From Alphaproteobacteria bacterium (GTDB lineage Bacteria; Pseudomonadota; Alphaproteobacteria; Micropepsales; Micropepsaceae): a stretch of 64,000 bases of DNA. The DNA is taken from assembly GCA_019245415.1 (NCBI GenBank), contig JAFARO010000007.1:1-64000 (forward strand). The letters run 5' to 3'. A model generated the notes under the pieces. That model ran no database searches. It saw nothing but the letters and a program-made list of their open reading frames with translations, and had not been told where the DNA came from. A program made the position numbers and the translations under genes. Position 1 is the stretch's first letter, and every line of letters begins with the position of its first letter. Of this stretch, positions 54,580 to 63,447 are shown piece by piece.

Positions 54580-57500
54580 GGCCGATCCTCCGCCGGACGC
54601 ACCTTCCAGATGCGATAGGGCGCATCGGGCGTGAGATAGAGATGCTGGCGCTTGCCGTGCCAGACGAAGCGCCCGCCGGCCAGGAGGTCCTCGGCCGCCA
54701 GCGCGCCGTGATCGGACAGCCCCCATTCCCAGAGCGGGAGCTCGATCTCGGCGGCCTCGGGTGCATGCGGATTGAGGTTGACCGCGATCAACAGCCGGCT
54801 GTCTTCGTGCTCCGCGGCCTTGCCGTAATAGAGAATGTTCGGATTGGCTGCGTCGTAGAACGCGATGCCGAGATGGGTCTGCAGCGCGGGCTCGGCGCGG
54901 CGCAGGCGGTTGAGCGCGGCGATCTCGGCGACGATGTTTCCGGCCGCGTTCCAGTCGCGCGGTTTGATCTCGTACTTCTCCGAATCGAGATATTCCTCCC
55001 GGCCGGGAAGCGGCTCGGCCTCGCAGAGCTCGAAGCCCGAATACAGTCCCCATAGCCCGGACATGGTCGCGGCCAGCACGGCGCGGATCAGGAACGCCGG
55101 CCTGCCGCCGCTCTGCAGGAAGTAGGGATTGATGTCAGGCGTGTTGACGAAGAAATGCGGCCGGAAGAAATCGGCGATGGCGGGCTCGTTCAATTCGCGC
55201 AGATAGGCCGTGAGCTCCGCTTTGGTGTTGCGCCAGGTGAAGTAGGTATAGGACTGGGTGAAGCCGAGCTTGGCCAGGCGGTACATGATCTTGGGGCGGG
55301 TGAAGGCTTCGGACAGGAACAGCACGTCGGGATTCTCGGCCCGCACGCTTTCGATCAGCCACTGCCAGAACGCGAACGGCTTGGTGTGCGGATTGTCGAC
55401 CCGGAAGATGCGCACGCCTTCCTGCGCCCAGAACAGCACGATGCGGCGCAACTCGTTCCACAGCGAGGGCACCGCGTCACCCGCGTAGAAATCGACGTTG
55501 ACGATGTCCTCATAGACCTTGGGCGGGTTCTGCGCGTATTTGATCGAGCCGTCGGGGCGCCAGTCGAACCACCCGGGATGCTGCTTGAGCCAGGGATGAT
55601 CGGGCGAGCACTGCACGGCGAAATCCAGCGCGATCTCCATGCCGTGGTCGCGCGCCGCGGCGACCAGCGCGCGGAAATCCTTGAGCGTGCCGAGCTCGGG
55701 ATGGATCGCATCGTGGCCGCCTTCGCGCGAGCCGATGGCGTAGACGCTGCCGGGTTCGCCGCTGTCGGCCGTCAGCGCGTTGTTCTTGCCCTTGCGGTTG
55801 GTCGTGCCAATGGGATGGATCGGCGGCAGATAGAGCACGTCGAATCCCATTGCGCGGATCGCGGGCAGGCGCGCGACGACGTCGGCGAGACGGCCATGGC
55901 GGCAGGAATCGCCGGTCTGGGAGCGCGGAAACAATTCGTACCAGCTCGAGAACGCCGCCGCTTCGCGGTCGGCGTCGATGAGGGACACGGCGCTGCGCAC
56001 GGCAAAGGCGCGGGTCTCCTGGCGATACACGGACTCGATCGTCGACGGCGCGAGCAGGAACGCGGCCTTCTCGTCCTGCGACCAATCCCGCCAGCCGGGG
56101 TCGACGCGGGCTTCGCCGAGCAGCGCGCGGCCTTCGTCGAGATCGGCGGATATGGAGCGTCCGGCGTCGCGCTTCCGGACCAGGTCGCGCACGAAGCTGC
56201 CATAGGTGTCGATCCACGCTTCGATGCGGAACTCGTGTCGGCCGACCCGGTCGAGGCGGAATTCCGCGCGCCAGCGGTCGTTTTCCAGCGCCCGCATTGG
56301 GATGCGGCGCCAGTTGTCTTCATCCGCCGCGCGATAAACGACTTCGGCGGCGAGCAGCGCATGGCCGTCGCTGAAGATGTCGGCCTTCACCTGGACGCTG
56401 TCGCCGACGATGCGCTTGACGGCAAAGTTGCCGCCTTCGACGAAGGGACGGATATCGGCGATCACGATGCGCGGCTCCTTCGCGGCCTCCTCGGCGCGCT
56501 TGGCCGCCGCGGTCGTCACCATCTTGCGGCGCTCGGCGCGATAGAGCCGCGCGGCATGGGGCGGCAGATGCTCGCCCCCCTCGCCGAGCAGCAGTGCGCC
56601 GCTCTGCCAATCGCCGAACGAAAGGCGGTGCGCGTCGTGGGCGACGGACGGATCGGGATTGACGAAGGCGAGCAGAGCCTGCGGCGCCGACGCCATATCG
56701 CAGGCGGCGGTGCGCAACAGCACCGTCGCGCCCGATCCGCCATCGATGCCAAGACGCAGCGCGCCCTTCGCCGCAATGATCGGCTCCGACGCAACCAGCG
56801 CTGCCATGCGCCGCAGCGCGCGCTCGAGGCCGCTGCAATCCTCGTCCTCCAGCGCGTCGACGAACCCGAGCGACATCCAGAAGCCCGAGCCCGCTATGGC
56901 GGCGACGGCAAGACGCGTACGCCGCTCGCCGCAGTCCGCAGGCGGCAACTTCCCCTCCGCGTCGATGCGCGACAGGATCCGCCCGGCGCTGCTGGCACTC
57001 GCATATTCCTCCACCAGCCAGGGACTGCGAAAATCCCACCACGGCAGCGACGACAGGCAATAGTCGAACCCTGCACCCGCCAGCGCCTGCAGTTCGTGGC
57101 GCGCCAGACCGGCGATATCGGCGATCGTCAGGAACTGCGGCGCCTGCGCTTTGATCGTCGAGACGAGCGTCTTGAGCACCGCGCCGGGAATGGCTTGGGG
57201 ATGACGCAGACAAACACCCGCGGCGCCGCTCCTTGCCAGCGCCTCGAGCTTGGCGCTCCAAAGCTGCGCGAACGCCTCCGGCGCCTGGTCGTAGCGGGCG
57301 AGCGCCATCGCCGGCTGCGGCGGCTCGCGCGGGTCGATGGGACCGGCTGACCCATGGCCCGCATGGCGCAGAGCGAACCATTGCGGGTGCTCACGCACGA
57401 TAGGATCGTCCGAATCCGTCTCGGTCAGATCAACAATTGCTATGACGCCGAGATCGCCGGCCTCGGGCACGAGCGCCCCGGCCGCCTTTGCGTCCACCGC

Positions 57501-57596
57501 CACATGATCGAAACCCAGCGCGCGGGCGCGCTCCAGCGTGCTCTGGACATGGCTGGGCCCGCCTCCGAGATCGCAGATGCGCGGCGGAGGTGGCAC
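54576..57596 (-). CDS. glgE: Maltosyltransferase GlgE with a long N-terminal extra domain
   Basis: GlgE adds maltose from maltose 1-phosphate to alpha-1,4-glucans. With the GTG at 57596 the protein has 1006 residues, against about 650-700 for typical GlgE. The GlgE part begins near residue 376 ([20 protein letters not shown]). It holds the nucleophile Asp734 ([14 protein letters not shown]) and acid/base Glu763 (FLSEAFTRP), plus [18 protein letters not shown]. The first 375 residues look like a degenerate GH13-type barrel without catalytic residues. The GTG is chosen because AAGGGG lies eight bases upstream and the EcfG promoter would start transcription near 57634, only eight bases before the alternative ATG at 57626. 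Confidence 0.93.
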
Positions 57597-57639
57597 GTGA
57601 GAGGCCCCTTGGCGATGTGGGTGCATTCGACCGGAAACC

Positions 57640-57664
57640 AACGTCCGCGCTGTGCGAAGGTTCC
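57640..57664 (-). promoter_or_regulatory. Perfect EcfG-type promoter of the glgE-DUF72 operon
   Basis: On the minus strand GGAAC (57664-57660) and CGTT (57643-57640) are separated by exactly 16 bases, which matches the general stress sigma factor consensus fully. It lies 44 bp upstream of the glgE start used here and would control all eight genes down to 40234. The promoter overlaps the short 5' region of divergent mscS. Confidence 0.8.
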
Positions 57665-57706
57665 GCGACGCGGGAACCCATCCCCCGTTCCGCCCCTTAT
57701 GAAAAC

Positions 57707-58810
57707 ATGACCGCACACGCCCTTCTGACGGCGCTGTTTCCCTGGGCGCCGACGCCCCTGATCGCGGCCGCGCTGATCGTGGTGGCCGTCGCCGCAGCGC
57801 TGCTGGTGCATGGGGTCGCCGTGATGACGCTGACGCGGCTGTTCCGCCGCCACAGGCTGGCCTGCGACATCGTTCACCGCACGCGTTCGATCAGCCGCTT
57901 CGCCCTCATCATCGTGGCGCTCAGCATCGCGCTTCCCTTTGCGCCGGTGACGGCGCGGGTCTCGGACCTGCTGGGACGGGCGTTGCTGGCCGCATTCATC
58001 GTCTTTCTGGGCTGGCTCACGGTCGTGGGCATCAATCTGGCGATGGATCGCTATGTCGCCCGCTTCCGGCTGGATTCGACGGACAACCTCCAGGCCCGCA
58101 AGGCGGTGACGCAGGTTCGCCTCTTGAAGCGCGTCATCGGCTCGCTGGTGCTAGTCCTGACCGTGGCGCTGGCGTTGATGTCCTTCGATTCCGTCCGCCA
58201 ATTCGGCGTCAGCCTGTTCGCGTCGGCGGGCGTTGCCGGCATCGCCGCGGGACTTGCCGCGCGTCCGCTCCTCGAGAACCTGATCGCGGGCATCCAGCTC
58301 GCCTTCACCCAGCCGATCCGGCTGGGCGACGTGCTGATCATCGAGGAGGAATACGGCACGGTGGAGGAGATCACCGCCACCTATGTCGTGCTCAAGCTGT
58401 GGGATTGGCGCCGGCTGATCGTGCCCTTGAGCTATTTCTTCGACAAGCCGTTCCAGAATTGGACGCGCACCTCCGCCTCGCTGATGGGCAGCGTCTTGCT
58501 CTATACCGACTACACCGTCCCTGTGGACAAGGTGCGCGCCAAGGCGGTCGCCATCGCCAAGGCGTCCGCGCTGTGGGACGGCCAGGTGGTCAAGCTCCAG
58601 GTCAACGACGCCAAGGACAATGTACTGGAGCTGCGCGTCCTTGTGAGCGCGCGGAACTCGGGCACGCTTTCCGACCTGCGCGCGGAAATGCGCGAGAAGC
58701 TGATCGCCTATCTGCAGCAGGAGCTGCCCTTCGCGCTGCCCTTGGCGCGCCAGGTCAACATTCCCGCCGCGGAGCCCGCGGCCAAACCCAGGGTCTCGGC
58801 GCTTCGATGA
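57707..58810 (+). CDS. Small-conductance mechanosensitive channel (MscS family)
   Basis: The 367-residue protein has about four to five membrane segments (within 10-215). The pore-lining helix and MscS core follow: FGVSLFASAGVAGIAAGLAARPLLENLIAGIQLAFTQPIRLGDVLIIEEEYGTVEEI, then the beta domain LIVPLSYFFDKPFQNWTR. It opens on membrane tension to release solutes after osmotic downshift. Coupling to otsB by ATGA links trehalose synthesis with its release valve. The ATG at 57707 is 42 bp upstream of the EcfG -35 box of the opposite operon. Confidence 0.92.
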   Translation: MTAHALLTALFPWAPTPLIAAALIVVAVAAALLVHGVAVMTLTRLFRRHRLACDIVHRTRSISRFALIIVALSIALPFAPVTARVSDLLGRALLAAFIVFLGWLTVVGINLAMDRYVARFRLDSTDNLQARKAVTQVRLLKRVIGSLVLVLTVALALMSFDSVRQFGVSLFASAGVAGIAAGLAARPLLENLIAGIQLAFTQPIRLGDVLIIEEEYGTVEEITATYVVLKLWDWRRLIVPLSYFFDKPFQNWTRTSASLMGSVLLYTDYTVPVDKVRAKAVAIAKASALWDGQVVKLQVNDAKDNVLELRVLVSARNSGTLSDLRAEMREKLIAYLQQELPFALPLARQVNIPAAEPAAKPRVSALR

Positions 58811-59589
58811 CCGCTCCACCTTCCACTCTCGACCTCTCCCGGACCGCGCTGTTCCTGGACATCGACGGCACCATGCTCGACATCGCGCCGACCCCGGCAG
58901 AGGTGCTGGTGCCGGCCGGGTTGGGCGAGACCTTGAGCGGGCTCTCCCGCCGCTGCGGCGGCGCGCTGGCGGTGATCAGCGGACGCACCATCGAGGATAT
59001 CGACCGGCTTTTCGCGCCCAACCGGTTTCCCGCGGCCGGCATACACGGCGCCCAGCTGCGCGCCGCGCCGAACGGCGGGATCGATCATCTTTCCCGCCCC
59101 ATGCCCGAGAGCTTGCGCGCGCATTTCGCGTCCGTGGCTTCGGCCCATCCCGGCGCCTTTGTCGAGGACAAGGGCGTCACCCTGGCGCTGCACTACCGGC
59201 TGAGCGAGCACCCGGTGCTCGACCACGAGCACGTCGCGCTGCTGGAGCGCGAAGCGGAAGCGGCCGGCTTCACCATCCTGCACGGCAAGAAAGTGCTCGA
59301 GCTGAAGCCCAAGGGCGTGAGCAAGGGTGCCGCGATCCGCGCCTTCATGCAGCATCCGCCTTTCGCGAGCCGCATTCCCGTCTTTGCCGGCGACGACTGG
59401 ACCGATGCCCACGGCTTTGCGGTGCTCGCCGGGCTCAAAGGTTTCGGCATCGCGGTCGGGGCGCGCTTCGAGGACGCACAATATTGCATTCCCCGGCCCG
59501 AAGATTTCCGCCTCTGGCTTGAATCCTTGTTGAGCAACGCCGCCAGCGCGCCGGAACCGGCACTTCGGCCTCGCGTTTCCTCTGGATAG
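58807..59589 (+). CDS. otsB: Trehalose-6-phosphate phosphatase OtsB
   Basis: OtsB removes phosphate from trehalose 6-phosphate. The 260-residue HAD-family protein has the nucleophile motif LFLDIDGTMLDI (Asp18, Asp20), VISGRTIEDID, the lysine-containing LELKPKGVSKGAAI and the metal motif FAGDDWTDAHGF. Size and motif order are those of the family. It overlaps mscS by four bases (ATGA) and precedes otsA by 10 bp, so the pair is expected to be made together. Confidence 0.95.
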   Translation: MTAPPSTLDLSRTALFLDIDGTMLDIAPTPAEVLVPAGLGETLSGLSRRCGGALAVISGRTIEDIDRLFAPNRFPAAGIHGAQLRAAPNGGIDHLSRPMPESLRAHFASVASAHPGAFVEDKGVTLALHYRLSEHPVLDHEHVALLEREAEAAGFTILHGKKVLELKPKGVSKGAAIRAFMQHPPFASRIPVFAGDDWTDAHGFAVLAGLKGFGIAVGARFEDAQYCIPRPEDFRLWLESLLSNAASAPEPALRPRVSSG

Positions 59590-59599
59590 TGAGGCTTGG

Positions 59600-61045
59600 A
59601 TGGCGCGTACCTATATCGTTTCGAACAGAGTCTCCGTGCCGCGCCGCAAGAACGACAATCCTGCCGGCGGCCTCGAAGTTGCCTTGCGCGCGATCTTGAA
59701 GCGCAGGACCGGAACCTGGTTCGGCTGGAGCGGCAGTGTCTCGCGCACCGACGCCGCGAGCCTGCGCACCATCGAGCACGACGATTTGCGCTGCATGGTC
59801 ACCGACCTGACGCCGGAGGATTACGACGAATACTACCAGGGCTTCGCCAACAGCGTGCTGTGGCCGGTGCTGCATTACCGGCTGGACCTGGCGGAGTTCA
59901 GCCGCCGCGACCTGGGCGGCTATATGCGCGTCAATGCGAGGCTGGCGCGCGAGCTCCACAGTCTCTTGGAACCCGGCGACACGGTGTGGGTGCACGATTA
60001 CCATTTGATACCGTTCGGCCAGATCCTGCGCGACATGGGCCATGACAATTCCATCGGCTTCTTCCTGCATGTGCCGTTGCCGCCGCCGGAGGTGCTTACC
60101 GCGCTGCCCGATTACCAGCGCCTCCTGGGTTCGCTGCAGGCCTATGACCTGGTGGGCTTCCAGACCCTGCGCGACGTCGCCAATTTCGCGCGCTTCTATG
60201 CCCAGGAATTCGGCACCCCCAACCATATCGGCCCCGGCGGCGAACTGGGCGGCGGCGCCATGCGGGCCGGCGCCTTCCCGGTCGGCATCGATGCCGAGAA
60301 TTTCCGCGCCCTCGCGGAGCAATCGGTCGAGACCGCCTATGTCCGCGACGTGGTGCACAGCATCGGCGGCCCGCTGATCATCGGCGTCGACCGCGCCGAC
60401 TATTCCAAGGGCATCGTCAACCGCTTCGAAGCGTTCGAGAAGTTCCTGCGCGCCCGGCCGGAGCGGCGCGGCCAGGTCACCTATCTGCAGATCGCGCCCA
60501 AGAGCCGCTCGCAGGTGCCCGGCTATGCCGAGCTTGAGCGCGCGCTGGAAGCCGCCGCCGGTCGCATCAACGGCGATTTCGGCGACGCGCGCTGGACGCC
60601 GATCCGCTATGTCAACCGCTCGCACACCCGCCCCGAGCTGGCCGGGCTCTATCGCCGCGCGCGCGCCGGCCTCGTCACGCCGATGCGCGACGGCATGAAC
60701 CTAGTCGCCAAGGAATATGTGGCAGCCCAGGACCCGGCCGATCCGGGCGTGCTGATCCTTTCCAAATTCGCCGGCGCCGCGGCCGAGCTCGATGCCGCCC
60801 TGCTGGTCAATCCCTATGATCGCGAAGCCGTCGCCCAGGCGATCGAGGAAGCGTTGAGGATGACGCTGGACCAGCGCCGGCGCCGCCACGAGCGCATGTT
60901 CGCGGCGCTGCTGCGCAACGACATCGCGACCTGGGGCGACCGTTTCCTCGACTCGCTCGACCAGGCCTATCGCAGCCGCGGCCGCAGGCGCGACGACGCC
61001 CTGCCACTCGACCAGATGGCGCTGCGCTCCAGGCTCGCCGGGTGA
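59600..61045 (+). CDS. otsA: Trehalose-6-phosphate synthase OtsA
   Basis: OtsA joins UDP-glucose and glucose 6-phosphate to trehalose 6-phosphate. The 481-residue GT20 protein has the N-terminal VSNRVSVP and glycine loop AGGLEVAL (Gly23, Gly24), [49 protein letters not shown] and the nucleotide-binding [16 protein letters not shown]. It ends with a basic RSRGRRRDD stretch. The stop overlaps the GTG of the ROK gene (GTGA). Confidence 0.96.
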   Translation: MARTYIVSNRVSVPRRKNDNPAGGLEVALRAILKRRTGTWFGWSGSVSRTDAASLRTIEHDDLRCMVTDLTPEDYDEYYQGFANSVLWPVLHYRLDLAEFSRRDLGGYMRVNARLARELHSLLEPGDTVWVHDYHLIPFGQILRDMGHDNSIGFFLHVPLPPPEVLTALPDYQRLLGSLQAYDLVGFQTLRDVANFARFYAQEFGTPNHIGPGGELGGGAMRAGAFPVGIDAENFRALAEQSVETAYVRDVVHSIGGPLIIGVDRADYSKGIVNRFEAFEKFLRARPERRGQVTYLQIAPKSRSQVPGYAELERALEAAAGRINGDFGDARWTPIRYVNRSHTRPELAGLYRRARAGLVTPMRDGMNLVAKEYVAAQDPADPGVLILSKFAGAAAELDAALLVNPYDREAVAQAIEEALRMTLDQRRRRHERMFAALLRNDIATWGDRFLDSLDQAYRSRGRRRDDALPLDQMALRSRLAG

Positions 61046-62124
61046 GCGAGCCCGCGGTTCCGCCGCTGTTCGGTGTGCATGGAAGCCTGATCCTGCCGCG
61101 GGTGGAGATCCTCTCTTACAACATCGAGCTCAAGGACGAGGACGGCGGTTTCCTCGGCGACCGCGCCAGCAAGAAGGCGCTGGCCGCGATCTTCGACCGC
61201 GCGCGCAAGACCGTGGCCAAGGGCGGCCAGGATCCCTTCGGCGACCGGCCGAGCAGCGAGATCGGCAAGAGCGAGATGGACAAGGCCCTGGCCAAAGGCG
61301 ATCCCGAGACGGCCGGCCTCATCCACACCGTGGTCGAGGAGTTCGCGCAGGATTTCGCGAGCGTGGTGCGCCGGCTGCTCAAGGAGAAGAGCTGGCGCGA
61401 CGTCGAGCGCATCGTCGTCGGCGGCGGCATGCGCGGCCACCGCATCGGCGAGCTCGCCATCGGGCGTCTGTCGGCGCTGCTCAAGGCCGACGACATCGAT
61501 GTCGCGATCGTTCCCATCGCCAACGATCCCGACGATGCCGGCCTGATCGGCGCGGTGCATCTTGCGCCCGACTGGGTGTTCAAGGGCCATGACTCGATCC
61601 TGGCCGTCGATATCGGCGGCAGCAACATGCGCGCGGGCCTGGTCGGCTTCGATCTCAAGAAGGCGCCCCGATTCGAGAACGCCTTCGTGGTCAACCGCGA
61701 GATCTGGTGCCACAAGGACGAAGACAAGCTGACCCGCGAAGACGCCGTCGACGCGCTGATCGAGATGCTCAAGGACATGGTCCGCAAGTCGCACAAGGCC
61801 GACGCGCGGCTCGCGCCCTTCATCGGCATCGGCTGTCCCGGCGTGATCGAGCCGGACGGCTCGATCGACCGCGGCACGCAGAACCTTCCCGGCAACTGGG
61901 CGAGCTCGCGCTTCAACCTGCCGCAGCGCATCCTGGCCGGCATCCCCTTCATCGGCGATCAGGAGACGCAGGCCATCCTGCACAACGACGCGGTGGTGCA
62001 GGGCTTGAGCGAAATCCCCAACATGGCCGACGTCGCGCGCTGGGGAGTCCTCACCCTCGGCACCGGCCTCGGCAACGCCCGGTTCGACAACAGGAAACTG
62101 CCGGAGCCGAAAGAGAAAGGGTGA
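61042..62124 (+). CDS. ROK-family sugar kinase-like protein with circularly permuted motif order
   Basis: The 360-residue protein has all main ROK/hexokinase-fold motifs, but rotated. The elements that end normal ROK proteins come first: AKGDPETAGLIHTVVEEFAQ (84-103), RIVVGGGM (123-130) and DDAGLIGAVHLA (164-175). The elements that begin them follow: phosphate-1 AVDIGGSNMRAGLV (188-201), GIGCPG (262-267), NLPGNW (281-286), the catalytic-type Asp306 in IGDQETQAIL and phosphate-2 TLGTGLGNARF (338-348), only 12 residues before the end. The GTG start overlaps the otsA stop. A glucokinase-like role supplying glucose 6-phosphate to OtsA is plausible but inferred. No zinc-binding CXCGXXGC motif was seen. 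Confidence 0.8.
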   Translation: MSEPAVPPLFGVHGSLILPRVEILSYNIELKDEDGGFLGDRASKKALAAIFDRARKTVAKGGQDPFGDRPSSEIGKSEMDKALAKGDPETAGLIHTVVEEFAQDFASVVRRLLKEKSWRDVERIVVGGGMRGHRIGELAIGRLSALLKADDIDVAIVPIANDPDDAGLIGAVHLAPDWVFKGHDSILAVDIGGSNMRAGLVGFDLKKAPRFENAFVVNREIWCHKDEDKLTREDAVDALIEMLKDMVRKSHKADARLAPFIGIGCPGVIEPDGSIDRGTQNLPGNWASSRFNLPQRILAGIPFIGDQETQAILHNDAVVQGLSEIPNMADVARWGVLTLGTGLGNARFDNRKLPEPKEKG

Positions 62125-62190
62125 ATTGTCCGCTTCGCCGTCCTGCATGAGCGCGAGGAACCTCCCCGGCCCGCCGAAGCTTGTCTTTCG

Positions 62191-63291
62191 ATGAAACCGG
62201 CACGGCCCGATCCGCAGATCCTGACTGAGGCCGAGTACGCAGCGCTTGTCGCGGGTCTGCGCTATGTCAGCGATGAGGCGGCGCCGGGCATCCGCCGCGA
62301 GCGCCACGGCAACGGCTTCACCTATCGCGGGCCGGACGGGCGCTGCGTGCGCGATCCGTCCTTCCGCGCCCGCGTGCGCGCGCTCGCCATTCCGCCGGCC
62401 TGGACGCAAGTGTGGATCGCTCCCGATGGCGACAGCCATCTCGCCGCTACCGGCCGCGACGCCAAGGGCCGCAAACAGTACCGCTACAATCCGGCCTTCG
62501 TGCGCGTGCGCGATCTCGCCAAGTTCGACCATCTCATCGACTTCGCGCAGTCGCTCCCCAAGATCCGCAAGGCGGTCGAGGCGCATCTGGGGCTTGGCGG
62601 CATGCCGCGCGAGAAGGTGCTCGCCACCGTGATCGCGCTGCTGGAGCAGACGCTGATCCGCATCGGCAACGAGGACTACGTCAAGCAGAACGGCAGCTTC
62701 GGCCTCACCACCTTGCGCAACCGCCATGTGCGCGTGGCGGGCAGCGAGCTGCGCTTCCTGTTCAAGGGCAAGAGCGGACGCATCTGGCGGCTCAGCCTGC
62801 GCAACCGCCGCGTGGCGCGCATCATCCGCAGCTGCCAGGAGCTTCCCGGCCAGCATCTCTTCCAATATCTCGACGACGACAAGCAGCCGCAGAAGATCAG
62901 CTCCACCGACGTCAATTCCTATCTGCGCGAAGTCTCCGGCCGCGAGATCACCGCCAAGGATTTCCGCACCTGGGCCGCGACGGTGGAGGCGGCGCTCGCC
63001 TTCCAGCGGCTGAAATCCGAGGGCGCCACCACCAAGAAGCAGGTGCGCGCGGTGCTGAGCCAGGTGGCCGAGCGGCTGGGCAACACCCCCGCCGTCTGCC
63101 GCAAATGTTATATCCATCCTGAGATCGTCACCGCCTTCGAGCTCGGCGAATTCGATCTCGGCGCCATCGAGGACCAGCGCGACGAGGACCGTCTCGACCT
63201 CGACCGCGCCGAGCGCGCGGTGCTGCGCTTTCTCAAGAGCCGGATCGGGCGCACGAGCCTCGATCTCCCAAGCGCGGCGAACAAAGGTTAG
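62191..63291 (+). CDS. Type IB DNA topoisomerase (poxvirus-like)
   Basis: The 366-residue protein is a bacterial topoisomerase IB, which relaxes supercoils through a 3'-phosphotyrosine. The N-terminal domain has IPPAWTQVWIAPDGDSHLAATGRDAKGRKQYRYNP. The catalytic domain has the active-site residues around KDFRTWAATV and the nucleophile Tyr307 in CRKCYIHPEIV. It is not essential where found and often sits in stress or repair settings. It follows the ROK gene after 66 bp. The ATG at 62191 has no strong ribosome binding site. Confidence 0.92.
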   Translation: MKPARPDPQILTEAEYAALVAGLRYVSDEAAPGIRRERHGNGFTYRGPDGRCVRDPSFRARVRALAIPPAWTQVWIAPDGDSHLAATGRDAKGRKQYRYNPAFVRVRDLAKFDHLIDFAQSLPKIRKAVEAHLGLGGMPREKVLATVIALLEQTLIRIGNEDYVKQNGSFGLTTLRNRHVRVAGSELRFLFKGKSGRIWRLSLRNRRVARIIRSCQELPGQHLFQYLDDDKQPQKISSTDVNSYLREVSGREITAKDFRTWAATVEAALAFQRLKSEGATTKKQVRAVLSQVAERLGNTPAVCRKCYIHPEIVTAFELGEFDLGAIEDQRDEDRLDLDRAERAVLRFLKSRIGRTSLDLPSAANKG

Positions 63292-63313
63292 GCGCGATGG
63301 GAGCGCTCCCGCT

Positions 63314-63339
63314 GGAACCCTTTGGGCGCGGCGCTCGTT
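63314..63339 (+). promoter_or_regulatory. Perfect EcfG-type promoter before the small membrane peptide
   Basis: GGAAC (63314-63318) and CGTT (63336-63339) are separated by 17 bases, a full match to the general stress sigma factor consensus. Transcription should start near 63346, some 26 bp before the peptide ATG. Confidence 0.78.
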
Positions 63340-63371
63340 CCCGTGCCGCAGCTTTTCGGGAATTTCCACAC

Positions 63372-63446
63372 ATGGGCGGATTGATCTATCTGGTCGGACT
63401 CGTCGTCGTGATCATGGCCATCCTTTCCTTCCTCGGCATGCATTGA
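63372..63446 (+). CDS. 24-residue single-pass membrane peptide
   Basis: The frame of 24 codons encodes one hydrophobic helix (GLIYLVGLVVVIMAILSFLG) with almost no flanking residues. A promoter matching the EcfG consensus lies directly upstream, and the next membrane-protein gene starts two bases after the stop, so translation is likely. Similar one-helix peptides are common in alphaproteobacteria and have no known role. The ribosome binding site is weak. Confidence 0.65.
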   Translation: MGGLIYLVGLVVVIMAILSFLGMH

Positions 63447-63447
63447 G

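Noticed and set aside
57660-57706. GGAAC at 57673 followed by CGTT as an EcfG promoter for mscS
   Set aside because: The spacing is only about seven bases, far from the required 16-17.
61042-62124. ROK protein seen as two broken gene fragments or an assembly error
   Set aside because: The frame is continuous, codon use is uniform, it overlaps otsA by GTGA, and the two halves complement each other rather than duplicate.
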